A stretch of 13,933 nt of DNA, taken from NCBI GenBank assembly GCA_031257715.1, contig JAIROE010000185.1, positions 1-13,933 of the forward strand, given 5' to 3'. The position numbers were made by a program, and so were the translations under genes. The notes under the pieces were generated by a model. That model saw only the letters and a list, made by a program, of their open reading frames with translations, did not search any database and was not told where the DNA came from. Positions 7,563 to 13,910 of this stretch are shown here, one piece after another. Every line of letters begins with the position of its first letter. Position 1 is the first letter of the stretch. This DNA comes from Treponema sp. Lineage in GTDB: Bacteria > Spirochaetota > Spirochaetia > Treponematales > Breznakiellaceae.

Positions 7563-8999
7563 TTAATCCTCCATCAGTTTCCGGTATTTCAGGGCCAGCT
7601 CTTTCGCCTTCTTCGCCGCAAGGCCGGAATACCGTTCCGGATTTTCAAAAAAGGAAAGCGCCTGCGAAGCATCGGGAACGATTCCCGTCTCCGCCATCTT
7701 CCTTCCTATTTTCTCAAGCACATCGCTTTCGCCTGACAGCGCCTGGGCAAAACTCAGTTTTTCGGCCTCGGCCCGGAGGGTGATCTTCCGTATCACTTCG
7801 TGGGCATCCGAAACGCCCGCCTCGGCAAGGAGAATATACGCCGGTTCGGCAAGAATCCCGCCGGGGATTCCACCCGCGCCGCTGCGCAGGTTGTCAAGGA
7901 GCCGTTCACGATCCACGCCAAGATCCTCGACGACCCGCGTCATGCGGTTCACGGCAAGGCAGAAACCCGCCGTATAATCGGCAATGAAACGCTGGCTTGC
8001 CGAATTGGTGAGATCCCGCTGATGTTCGCTTATCTGATCCATGAAGAAAGTCATCACCCTGGGCATAAACGCCTTCCACAGGCTCTTTACATGCTCGGAA
8101 TTCCAGGGGTTCCGCTTCTGCGGCATGGTGGAAGAACCGACTTGATGTTTGCCGAATCCTTCCCGCAGCTCCGCTATTTCCGTGCGCTGCAGGTTGCGGA
8201 GATCGTCGGCCAGGTTGGCGATGATGCCGAAAGCGACGTTGAATTCGAGCAGCAGGCGGAGAAGATACTCGGGTTCCACAAGCTGGGTGGAATGTTCGGA
8301 AGGCAGAAGCCCCAGTTCGGCAAGATAAACGCGCTCCAGTTCCTCGGGGTCCCTTGCGATCATGGAAGCGGCGTTGTATGCGCCCGTGGCTCCGGCAAGT
8401 TTTCCCCTGAGCTCTTTTGAAAGCCGCCTGATTTCAAGGATCGATTTTCCCAGCCGGGAAACATACTCCGCCATGGCGAAACCCAGGGTAATGGGAACCG
8501 CGTGCTGGCCGTGCGTCCTTCCCGCCTGGGGGGTCTCCGCTTCCCGCTCCGCAAAATCGCAGAGCAAACGTTCCAGCTTTTCAAGAAGGGGAAGCGCCAC
8601 CGACCGCGTTACCCCCGCCATGCGGTACGCGAGGGCCGAATCGAGAATGTCGGCGCTGGTCGCCCCCAAATGTACCAGCGCGGAAAACCGGGCGGGCACC
8701 TTCTCCTTGAGCACATTCACCAGCGCCCTTATATTGTGGCGCGTCTTTTCCTCTTCGGCATAGACCGCCGCGGGATCAATCAGCGCGGCGTCCCTGTCGA
8801 GCTTTTCCCCCAGTTCTTCCGAAAGCTCCCCCCGCATGGCAAGGCGGGCCTTTATCAGCGCGACTTCAGCCTTGAGGCACGCGGCTATAACAGCCTCCTC
8901 GGAAAGCCAGGGAACAAGGGAATCGTACACGGCCTCTTCGGAAAGGGAATACCGGTGATCCAGGGGAGAAATATTGCGGAAAATATCACGGGCTAACAT
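7563..8999 (-). CDS. purB: Adenylosuccinate lyase
   Basis: Releases fumarate from adenylosuccinate to give AMP, and from SAICAR to give AICAR in de novo purine synthesis. It is a cytoplasmic homotetramer of the fumarase/aspartase superfamily. The 478 residues carry the family motifs in order: ISPLDHRY at the N-terminus (10-17), KTRHNIRA (85-92), HLGATSADILDS (110-121), GRTHGQHAVP (160-169, active-site histidine region) and the flexible signature loop GSSTMPQKRNP (288-298), which holds the catalytic serine. The start is ATG at 8999-8997. ISPLDHRY sits where homologues begin, so this start is sound even though no Shine-Dalgarno sequence precedes it. A strong promoter ends five bases upstream, implying a leaderless message. 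guaB follows after two bases, forming an AMP/GMP branch-point operon. Confidence 0.98.
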   Translation of the reverse strand: MLARDIFRNISPLDHRYSLSEEAVYDSLVPWLSEEAVIAACLKAEVALIKARLAMRGELSEELGEKLDRDAALIDPAAVYAEEEKTRHNIRALVNVLKEKVPARFSALVHLGATSADILDSALAYRMAGVTRSVALPLLEKLERLLCDFAEREAETPQAGRTHGQHAVPITLGFAMAEYVSRLGKSILEIRRLSKELRGKLAGATGAYNAASMIARDPEELERVYLAELGLLPSEHSTQLVEPEYLLRLLLEFNVAFGIIANLADDLRNLQRTEIAELREGFGKHQVGSSTMPQKRNPWNSEHVKSLWKAFMPRVMTFFMDQISEHQRDLTNSASQRFIADYTAGFCLAVNRMTRVVEDLGVDRERLLDNLRSGAGGIPGGILAEPAYILLAEAGVSDAHEVIRKITLRAEAEKLSFAQALSGESDVLEKIGRKMAETGIVPDASQALSFFENPERYSGLAAKKAKELALKYRKLMED

Positions 9000-9004
9000 A
9001 GCCG

Positions 9005-9034
9005 ATTATGGCGGAAAAGAATGTTGAATGTCAA
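9005..9034 (-). promoter_or_regulatory. purB-guaB promoter, apparently giving a leaderless mRNA
   Basis: On the minus strand a perfect TTGACA (9034-9029) is followed by an 18-base spacer and CATAAT (9010-9005, 5 of 6). Only CGGCT separates the -10 box from the purB ATG. The usual start distance of about 6-8 bases would put transcription start at or next to the A of the ATG. No Shine-Dalgarno sequence lies in the gap, which agrees with leaderless translation. Confidence 0.6.
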
Positions 9035-9036
9035 TG

Positions 9037-9059
9037 GCTAACCGGCGCAACCGGTTAGC
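9037..9059. repeat. Perfect 9-bp inverted repeat abutting the purB promoter
   Basis: GCTAACCGG (9037-9045) and CCGGTTAGC (9051-9059) form a perfect stem around a 5-base loop. On the minus strand it ends two bases before the purB -35 box. It has no following T-run. It may be an operator, a roadblock or just one more of the local palindromes. Confidence 0.7.
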
Positions 9060-9062
9060 TGG

Positions 9063-9136
9063 GGAGTTTCGGCAAAGCCGAAACTCCAGAGACCATTCGC
9101 AGAACGGAACTCCAGAGGCCGTTCGTGGAACGAAAC
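9063..9136 (-). repeat. Array of three hairpin units, 26-base period
   Basis: Two contiguous 26-base units (9111-9136 and 9085-9110) match at 21 of 26 positions, and all five differences are transitions. A third hairpin follows directly: a perfect 11-bp stem GGAGTTTCGGC/GCCGAAACTCC with loop AAA (9063-9087, sharing its last three bases with the middle unit). Each unit starts GTTYCG on the minus strand and folds with a 3-base loop: CGTTC/GAACG in the first, CGTTC/GAATG in the second. The array lies just after the AAA ATPase stop, so it would be in that gene's 3' untranslated region. There is no T-tract, so it is not a standard rho-independent terminator. Confidence 0.7.
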
Positions 9137-9188
9137 CCATGGCTCGTCACGGTTGTCACGGACGGTATGCGGCTAAAGGCGCGGGCGT

Positions 9189-10949
9189 TCAGCCTGTCAG
9201 CGACTTCAGTTCCTGTATTTCCCTGATAAGCCTTGTGCGGCTGTAATCGCGGAAGCGTCTGGGGATCATCTCTTTGGACGTACATTCCAGAATGGCCACG
9301 AGGTTCTGCAGCTCTACCTCATGGGGATACGCGGCGGGAACAAAGTCGCCCATGGCCTCCTCCATGTCGTTCCGCGTCACAAAAACGCGGTTGTCCATGG
9401 CGGCAAGGAGCTTCGCCCTGACCAATACCGCCTCAAGATCGGCGCCCGAATATTCGTAACGGTATTTCCTGAAAAGATCCGATATGGAAAATTTCCTGAT
9501 GTCAAGATCGAGCTTCTTTACAAGGGTATTAAAAAGGGATTCCCGGTCGGCGTCCGATTCGGGATAAAAGAGGGCAAGATGCTCCTCGGCCCTGCCCTGC
9601 CGTTTCAGATCTATGGGGATAAGATCGGGCCGGCAGGTGATGAGGAACCAGATGATCTTCCCCCGGTATTCGGTGTTTCCCATGAAGCTTGCGATCTGGG
9701 CAAAGACGCGGTTGCTGGTTCCCGAATCCCCCTCCTGATCCCTGCTTCCCAGAAACGCGTCGGCCTCGTCTATCATCACCGCCACGGGCGCCATCGCTTT
9801 GAGTATACTGAGGACTTTTTCAAGATTCGATTCGGTATCACCCTGCCATTTGGATCTGAAGTTGCGGAATTTCACCATGGGTATGCCTATCTCCCCGGCA
9901 AAAGCGCTGACCATAAAACTCTTCCCCGTACCCACGGGCCCGGCGATAAGGTAGCCCATGGGAAGCACGTCGGGCCGGCCCATTTTTATCGCCCTGGCGG
10001 CGTTCCTGAAACGCTTCTTCACAAAATCATGGCCGGAAACATGGGACAGGTTGAAACCGGTCTCAAGAAATTCCAGCAGCCCCGCCGCCTCATCTTCAAT
10101 TATTTCTTTTTTCTTCCGGCGCAGGTAATCAAGGGAAAGCGGGGTGTTCTTTTCATAACTTTCCGAAACAAGCTGGTTCAGGTTCATCAGATTAACGCCG
10201 TTTGTAACAGACGCTATGTTCCCGGTCCCCAGCCCCCGGTCAAGAAGCAGCCTGCCGTCTTTCTCCCTGAATTTGAGAAAACTGGCCCGTACTTTTTCAT
10301 CGGGGAAGGGAACGGCGATCTTGACCGTCGCGGGAGACCCCGCGAGCCGGGGCGAAATATCGGCGATGTTTTCCGTAAGGAGGATCACCGAAATGTCGCC
10401 GTGTATGAATTTCGGCTCAATGGCCCAGCGGTTAAAAGTAACAAGACAATAGCGGTCCGTGTCGGAAAGCCGTATCAGGTCGCCCGCCGGAACGATGGTT
10501 TCGGCGTAATCGATGATGAGGACCATGCGGCAGTGTTCTCTCCTGTCCCGGGGAATGCGCGAGAGGAAATACCGCTCAAGGTTGGGGAAGCTCACCTCGG
10601 GATCGGGGGAAACAAAATCCACGGAGCCGTCATCGGCAGAGGAGTTCCTCTTTTCCATGGCCGCAAGGTAGTCCTTCTTCATGTCTTCACCGCTGAACGA
10701 TACGCCGGAGGACCGGTCATAAAACGCGATGATATCCTCGTTGCCAAAGAGGACTTCGGAAATATATTCCTGCACGCGGGTAAAAGTAAATTCGCCTTCC
10801 TTTTTTTTATGGGGAAGATAGTCGCGTATGTTTCCATACAGAATATACAGGTTCGCCGTCCGCGAACCGTATTTGTTCGCCATCTCCTGGGCCCACGCGG
10901 GAAGTATTTTGATGTACCCTTCGTTTCTGTAATTGTATTGATCGGGCAT
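9189..10949 (-). CDS. YCF46-like AAA family ATPase with degenerate N-terminal half (586 aa)
   Basis: A predicted cytoplasmic AAA ATPase. The C-terminal module is complete: Walker A GPVGTGKS (residues 337-344), Walker B VAVMIDEADAFL (389-400), a GDSGTSNRVFAQI stretch (407-419) typical of the YCF46-like group, sensor-1 region IIWFLITCRPD (432-442), arginine-finger region KRQGRAEE (449-456) and sensor-2-like YSGADLEAVL (500-509). The N-terminal half has NLYILYGNIRDYL (33-45) and a Walker-B-like MVLIIDYAETI (142-152) but no Walker A, so it looks like a non-hydrolysing ATPase-like domain. I choose ATG at 10949-10947 because AGAGG lies five bases upstream. A TTG at 11003 in the same frame has no such support. 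The gene stands alone between two repeat-rich gaps, so its partner is not indicated. The substrate is unknown. Confidence 0.9.
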   Translation of the reverse strand: MPDQYNYRNEGYIKILPAWAQEMANKYGSRTANLYILYGNIRDYLPHKKKEGEFTFTRVQEYISEVLFGNEDIIAFYDRSSGVSFSGEDMKKDYLAAMEKRNSSADDGSVDFVSPDPEVSFPNLERYFLSRIPRDRREHCRMVLIIDYAETIVPAGDLIRLSDTDRYCLVTFNRWAIEPKFIHGDISVILLTENIADISPRLAGSPATVKIAVPFPDEKVRASFLKFREKDGRLLLDRGLGTGNIASVTNGVNLMNLNQLVSESYEKNTPLSLDYLRRKKKEIIEDEAAGLLEFLETGFNLSHVSGHDFVKKRFRNAARAIKMGRPDVLPMGYLIAGPVGTGKSFMVSAFAGEIGIPMVKFRNFRSKWQGDTESNLEKVLSILKAMAPVAVMIDEADAFLGSRDQEGDSGTSNRVFAQIASFMGNTEYRGKIIWFLITCRPDLIPIDLKRQGRAEEHLALFYPESDADRESLFNTLVKKLDLDIRKFSISDLFRKYRYEYSGADLEAVLVRAKLLAAMDNRVFVTRNDMEEAMGDFVPAAYPHEVELQNLVAILECTSKEMIPRRFRDYSRTRLIREIQELKSLTG

Positions 10950-11106
10950 CAGGACCTCTTTACAGGCACGCGGTTTCCGGAAGATTATGGGCGCCGTCCG
11001 CAACCCTGACGGTTTCCCTCCTGAAGGAAGAAATCACCTGTCCCCCGGACCCGCGGTAAGGTTGAAGACAAATTCCCCCGCCCGCTGCTGGTGAAGCGGC
11101 AAGTCC

Positions 11107-11195
11107 CGAATGAGCCTCCGCGGGGCAAGCCGAAACAAGCAAACTTGCTTGCAGGTGTCTTGGGCGCTGCCTAATTCGGAACGGAGGCTCGTTCG
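11107..11195. repeat. Palindromic element with 14-base inverted ends and internal hairpin
   Basis: CGAATGAGCCTCCG (11107-11120) and CGGAGGCTCGTTCG (11182-11195) are inverted ends matching at 13 of 14 positions. Inside, CAAGCAA-AC-TTGCTTG (11135-11150) is a 7-bp hairpin. The left arm continues into CGGGGCAAGCCG, related to the GGCAAGCC core of the two copies at 11255 and 11384. The outline resembles a small REP-like or MITE-like element. No transposase is nearby. Confidence 0.6.
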
Positions 11196-11206
11196 ATAGG
11201 AAGTTT

Positions 11207-11229
11207 ATTATACCGTCTGGTTTAATACC
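11207..11229 (-). repeat. Inverted copy of the TTAAACCAGAC repeat, carrying a TATAAT box
   Basis: On the minus strand it reads GGTATTAAACCAGAC (11229-11215) then GGTATAATAAAC. The first 15 bases equal those of the plus-oriented copy at 11410. TATAAT (11212-11207) is a perfect -10 hexamer facing the AAA ATPase gene about 258 bases upstream of its start, but no convincing -35 lies at the right distance. It pairs with the copy at 11276-11289 as a 14-base inverted repeat around a 47-base loop. Confidence 0.5.
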
Positions 11230-11254
11230 AATTTTTTGCAAGCATTGTGTTATT

Positions 11255-11300
11255 TGAGCCGCGGCAAGCCGCGTAGTATTAAACCAGACTTTCGAATAAA
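11255..11300. repeat. Dispersed palindromic repeat, copy 1
   Basis: TGAGCC, then the hairpin CGCGG-CAAG-CCGCG (11260-11273), two bases, then GTATTAAACCAGACTTTCGA and ATAAA. The same order and spacing recur at 11384-11434. From GTATT through TTTCGAAT the two copies are identical. Confidence 0.8.
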
Positions 11301-11383
11301 ACCGGTTCACCATACCCCCTGTCTTTGGAGTTTACCCTGTTTTTTCCTCAATGCCAAGATATGCGGCCGGGATTCAGTATCAA

Positions 11384-11434
11384 TGAGCCTCCGCGCGGCA
11401 AGCCGCGGGGTATTAAACCAGACTTTCGAATGAA
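11384..11434. repeat. Dispersed palindromic repeat, copy 2
   Basis: TGAGCCTC, then the hairpin CGCGG-CAAG-CCGCG (11394-11407), two bases, then GTATTAAACCAGACTTTCGA and ATGAAA. Compared with copy 1 it has a six-base insertion after TGAGCC. Its left end, AATGAGCCTCCGCG, also matches the left end of the palindromic element at 11107, linking the two repeat types. Confidence 0.8.
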
Positions 11435-11498
11435 ATGGATGGATAGTCTGTAAAGACAACGCGAACAAGGATTTTTTTAACTTCTTTTGGGGATATTT

Positions 11499-11536
11499 CA
11501 AAAACACCGGAGGCCCCCGCATGGAGGGCCGCCCGG
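11499..11536 (-). terminator. Rho-independent terminator of the lipoprotein operon
   Basis: On the minus strand, 13 bases after the stop of the COG3014-type gene, CCGG-GC-GGCCC pairs with GGGCC-T-CCGG around a 9-base loop (11536-11507), with a small asymmetric bulge. It is followed by TGTTTTTG. The GC-rich stem and T-run on the minus strand fit an intrinsic terminator. Confidence 0.7.
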
Positions 11537-11549
11537 AAACTGTAACAAT

Positions 11550-12965
11550 TTACTTCAAACTAAACGCCTCTACAATGTTCGCCTTGTTGGCCTGTACGGT
11601 AATATTTTTGGTCACCGTGTCGCCGTTGGAGAAGGTAAAGGTTACATCGTAGGTGCCGGGATCGAGGGTAAGGCCGCCCACCCAGGCTTTACCGGGCAGA
11701 TAGCGCCCGCCCCGGATATCGGCTTTTTCGGAAGCGTCCACTCCCTTCTTGGCGGCCGTCGCCGCGGCGATTACCGCCAATTGAGGCAGGCCCTGGCCCA
11801 CGGCAACCTGAGCGGCCACTTCAACGGCGATATACTTGATCAGCGCCCTGATATAGGTTTTTGTTCTGATAGAAGGGTACTTTACCCCAAAAACTTTCTC
11901 CGTCACATCACCAATATCCTCAAGCAGATCAAGCGTAACTTTCTGGCCGTTCACGTCAATTTCCACGCTGTCGATGACCGAAGGGCGGGGCTCAAGGCTG
12001 GGAAGCGCCAGATTCCCGTAGGTAAGCCGCATTTTTTCGTTGTCAATGGGCCTTAACGCACTGAGGGCCGGGAAAAAGAACAAGTCCAGGTCTTCAATCT
12101 TTTCAACCTTGGCCGGAGAAAGACCGGTAAAACCGATAAAGTTGAGCCGGGCCTTTCCCGCGGGAATGGCTTCTACTTTCTCATCGTTGAGAGAAGGAAA
12201 GGTTTTACCCAAATTTTTTATATCCGTCAGCGCCAAATCCGCCCACTCCCGGCGGCCTTCCACATAGCGGGTAAAAATCACTTCCAGATACTTCGCCAGA
12301 GCCGAATTCTCAAACGGAGCCGCTTCGGGATTGGGCTTGAGAATCTCCTCGGGAACCGGCACGAGAAAACCGGGAAGACCGGCGGCTTTACAGGCAATGC
12401 CGACAGCATCCGCAATAAAGGCGGTAATCAACTCGGGCCTTATAGCGGAATCTTCCTTGACGGTATATTTGCCCTCCAGCGCCTTGATTTTGTCGGTCGC
12501 GCCATTGATCAGGGCCGCGGCGTTATCGATTTCACCATTGTGGTAGTAATTAAGGGCCCTGAATATGTTGGTATAGATGTCCTCGTAATCCTCACCCGCG
12601 TATTCTTTGGTGTTGTCATTGGCGAAGTAGGAAGCAATATCCGCGGTTACGCTTTGCGTATAAGCTTCCCTGATAAGCCGCTCCGCCTCATCCAGGTCCG
12701 TGGATGATTCAGCATGTCTTTCCGCGTAATGTTCAAGGTTTCCCTTGTCCAGATACAGCAGTACGGCGTTATTTTCCGGATAAATCGGTTTTTTGGCGGC
12801 CTGTCCTTTTTCAATTGCCGCCAATGCGTCTCCAAAAGACGCGGCCCCGACCGCCTCGTCTATTTCCTTGTAGACATCGGGTTTGGTGGCGCAGGCAAAG
12901 AGCAGGAAAGTTACGCCCAATACCGGCAGCAGTTTTTTTACCAAACCGTTTTTCAGATTCGTCAT
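11550..12965 (-). CDS. COG3014-type lipoprotein with TPR-like N-terminus (471 aa)
   Basis: A predicted exported lipoprotein. It has a basic N-terminus, the hydrophobic stretch LLPVLGVTFLLFAC and a lipobox cysteine at residue 25. Residues 65-160 match the COG3014 pattern of helical repeats: LLYLDKGNLEHYAERHAESS, DEAERLIREAY, NDNTKEYAGEDYEDIYTNIF and RALNYYHNGEIDNAA. A middle region contains a hydrophobic Ala-rich helix (YIAVEVAAQVAVGQGLPQLA). The C-terminal 45 residues (WVGGLTLDPGTYDVTFTFSN and onward) look like a PEGA-type beta domain. COG3014 genes often sit beside LpoB/YcfM genes in proteobacteria, as here. The start is ATG at 12965-12963 with GGAG six bases upstream. It lies 134 bases downstream of the LpoB-like gene, with no strong terminator between them, so they are likely one operon. 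An envelope role is inferred; the molecular function is unknown. Confidence 0.85.
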   Translation of the reverse strand: MTNLKNGLVKKLLPVLGVTFLLFACATKPDVYKEIDEAVGAASFGDALAAIEKGQAAKKPIYPENNAVLLYLDKGNLEHYAERHAESSTDLDEAERLIREAYTQSVTADIASYFANDNTKEYAGEDYEDIYTNIFRALNYYHNGEIDNAAALINGATDKIKALEGKYTVKEDSAIRPELITAFIADAVGIACKAAGLPGFLVPVPEEILKPNPEAAPFENSALAKYLEVIFTRYVEGRREWADLALTDIKNLGKTFPSLNDEKVEAIPAGKARLNFIGFTGLSPAKVEKIEDLDLFFFPALSALRPIDNEKMRLTYGNLALPSLEPRPSVIDSVEIDVNGQKVTLDLLEDIGDVTEKVFGVKYPSIRTKTYIRALIKYIAVEVAAQVAVGQGLPQLAVIAAATAAKKGVDASEKADIRGGRYLPGKAWVGGLTLDPGTYDVTFTFSNGDTVTKNITVQANKANIVEAFSLK

Positions 12966-13099
12966 TCAATTCTCCTTTTTCTTCAAAAATTTATCAAATT
13001 GTTCCATCTTCACAAAACCCCGGCGAAACGACGTTTCCAGGAGGCTTTAACGGAAACAGTTTGTCACACAACCAGAAACAGAACAAAAACCCGTTCCCT

Positions 13100-13726
13100 C
13101 TACAGTTTATGCTTGGCCTGCACGATCATCTTTACAATCGGATCGGCTTGTCCTTCCCAAAGGACCCGGTTCGTCTCCAGATTGGTTATAGTCGCCTTGA
13201 CATAATAAGTGCGCGTAGACTGGTTATCGAGCTTTTGAACAATGGCATTTACCTCGCCGGTCAGCATGAAATTGGCGCCCGTCTCGTTGGCCAGAGCGGC
13301 GGCAGTCGCCTCGCTGGCATTGCTCTGCTGATCCTGCCGTTCCTCCCGGAGGGCTTCCCGCATATCTCCGCCCTCAACAAATTCCAGTTTGCCGCTGTTG
13401 ATAATGGCAGTCCGCATGGCGCCCGAAATAATGGAAGTATCGATACGCTCACTGCTGGCGTTTCTGAATCTTCCCACAATAACCGTCGGCAGCTCTCCGC
13501 TGTTTTTTCTGGAATAGTCGTTGATGTACGTGTCAATCCGGGGCGAAGTCAAGGCCAGGGCGATAAGAGCGTTAGAAGCTTCCTGAACATCGGCGGAACT
13601 CCATTCACCGGTCAAATCCACCGCAGCGGCACCGTCTACCCGGGTAACCGTGGTCCCGGTAGTCGCGCATGACATCATCACCAGCGCCATGAGGCAAACC
13701 GCCAGTACCAAAACATTTCTTTTCAT
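13100..13726 (-). CDS. LpoB/YcfM-like lipoprotein (penicillin-binding-protein activator family)
   Basis: A predicted outer-envelope lipoprotein of 208 residues. The signal peptide MKRNVLVLAVCLMALVMMSC puts the lipobox cysteine at residue 20. The rest follows the LpoB family closely: VDLTGEWSSADV (36-47), ELPTVIVGRFRNASSERIDT (78-97), AIINSGKLEFVEGGDMREAL (107-126), REERQDQQSNASEATA (127-142), ETGANFMLTGEVNAI (148-162) and ITNLETNRVLWEGQ (180-193). E. coli LpoB activates the peptidoglycan synthase PBP1b. Whether a spirochaete version does the same is not known to me, because the PBP1b docking domain is not general. The start is ATG at 13726-13724 with AGGAGG eight bases upstream. An in-frame ATG at 13774 would bury the signal peptide and is rejected. 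The pairing with a COG3014-type lipoprotein supports the family call. Confidence 0.9.
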   Translation of the reverse strand: MKRNVLVLAVCLMALVMMSCATTGTTVTRVDGAAAVDLTGEWSSADVQEASNALIALALTSPRIDTYINDYSRKNSGELPTVIVGRFRNASSERIDTSIISGAMRTAIINSGKLEFVEGGDMREALREERQDQQSNASEATAAALANETGANFMLTGEVNAIVQKLDNQSTRTYYVKATITNLETNRVLWEGQADPIVKMIVQAKHKL

Positions 13727-13786
13727 TTCAAAATCCTCCTGAAAACATGAATTTAATACGCCTTCACCGGGCATATTGATACTACA

Positions 13787-13813
13787 ATAATATCATTCCA
13801 ATTGGATTTACAA
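13787..13813 (-). promoter_or_regulatory. AT-rich upstream region of the lipoprotein operon, possible promoter
   Basis: On the minus strand TTGTAA (13813-13808) and TATTAT (13792-13787, 5 of 6 to the -10 consensus) lie 15 bases apart, shorter than ideal. The palindrome TCCAATTGGA sits between them and could be an operator. Transcription from here would leave a leader of about 55 bases. This is a weak call. Confidence 0.25.
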
Positions 13814-13910
13814 GCCTTTCCCCTCCCGTATTTCACCGAAAGAGGAAATAACGGCCAATGAAATTTTACCCGCAGCCCCGGTGTGTATGTATGGGTCCGT
13901 GTGCGGTGAT

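Larger units (their letters stand above)
10950..11498. other. Gene-free repeat-rich intergenic region
   Basis: About 550 bases between the AAA ATPase start and the terminator of the lipoprotein operon. I find no open frame with family character or a convincing ribosome binding site. The short minus-strand frames here share the peptide SKVWFNT only because they read through copies of the same DNA repeat. The contents are the palindromic element and repeat copies listed separately, a TATAAT box and otherwise unremarkable sequence. Confidence 0.6.

Noticed and set aside
9063..9087. The 11-bp hairpin considered as a rho-independent terminator for the AAA gene
   Set aside because: No T-tract follows on either strand.
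10950..11003. Extended TTG start for the AAA ATPase adding 18 residues
   Set aside because: No Shine-Dalgarno sequence there, whereas the ATG at 10949 has AGAGG at good spacing.
9321..11009. Long open frame on the plus strand (562 codons) across the AAA ATPase
   Set aside because: Antisense to a gene with all AAA motifs; its translation shows no family character.
11281..11300. TTTCGAAT considered as a tRNA T-loop
   Set aside because: No flanking T-stem, acceptor stem or anticodon arm can be formed.
11255..11434. Repeats considered as integron attC sites or a CRISPR array
   Set aside because: The copies lack GTTRRRY/RYYYAAC core pairs, there is no cassette structure, and there are too few irregularly spaced copies for CRISPR.
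10960..11522. Two short minus-strand frames (117 and 71 codons) in the repeat-rich gap
   Set aside because: They share only a peptide produced by the DNA repeat, lack ribosome binding sites, and one overlaps the terminator.
13727..13774. Upstream ATG for the LpoB-like protein adding 16 residues
   Set aside because: It would place a polar segment before the signal peptide; the ATG at 13726 has AGGAGG and gives a clean lipoprotein leader.
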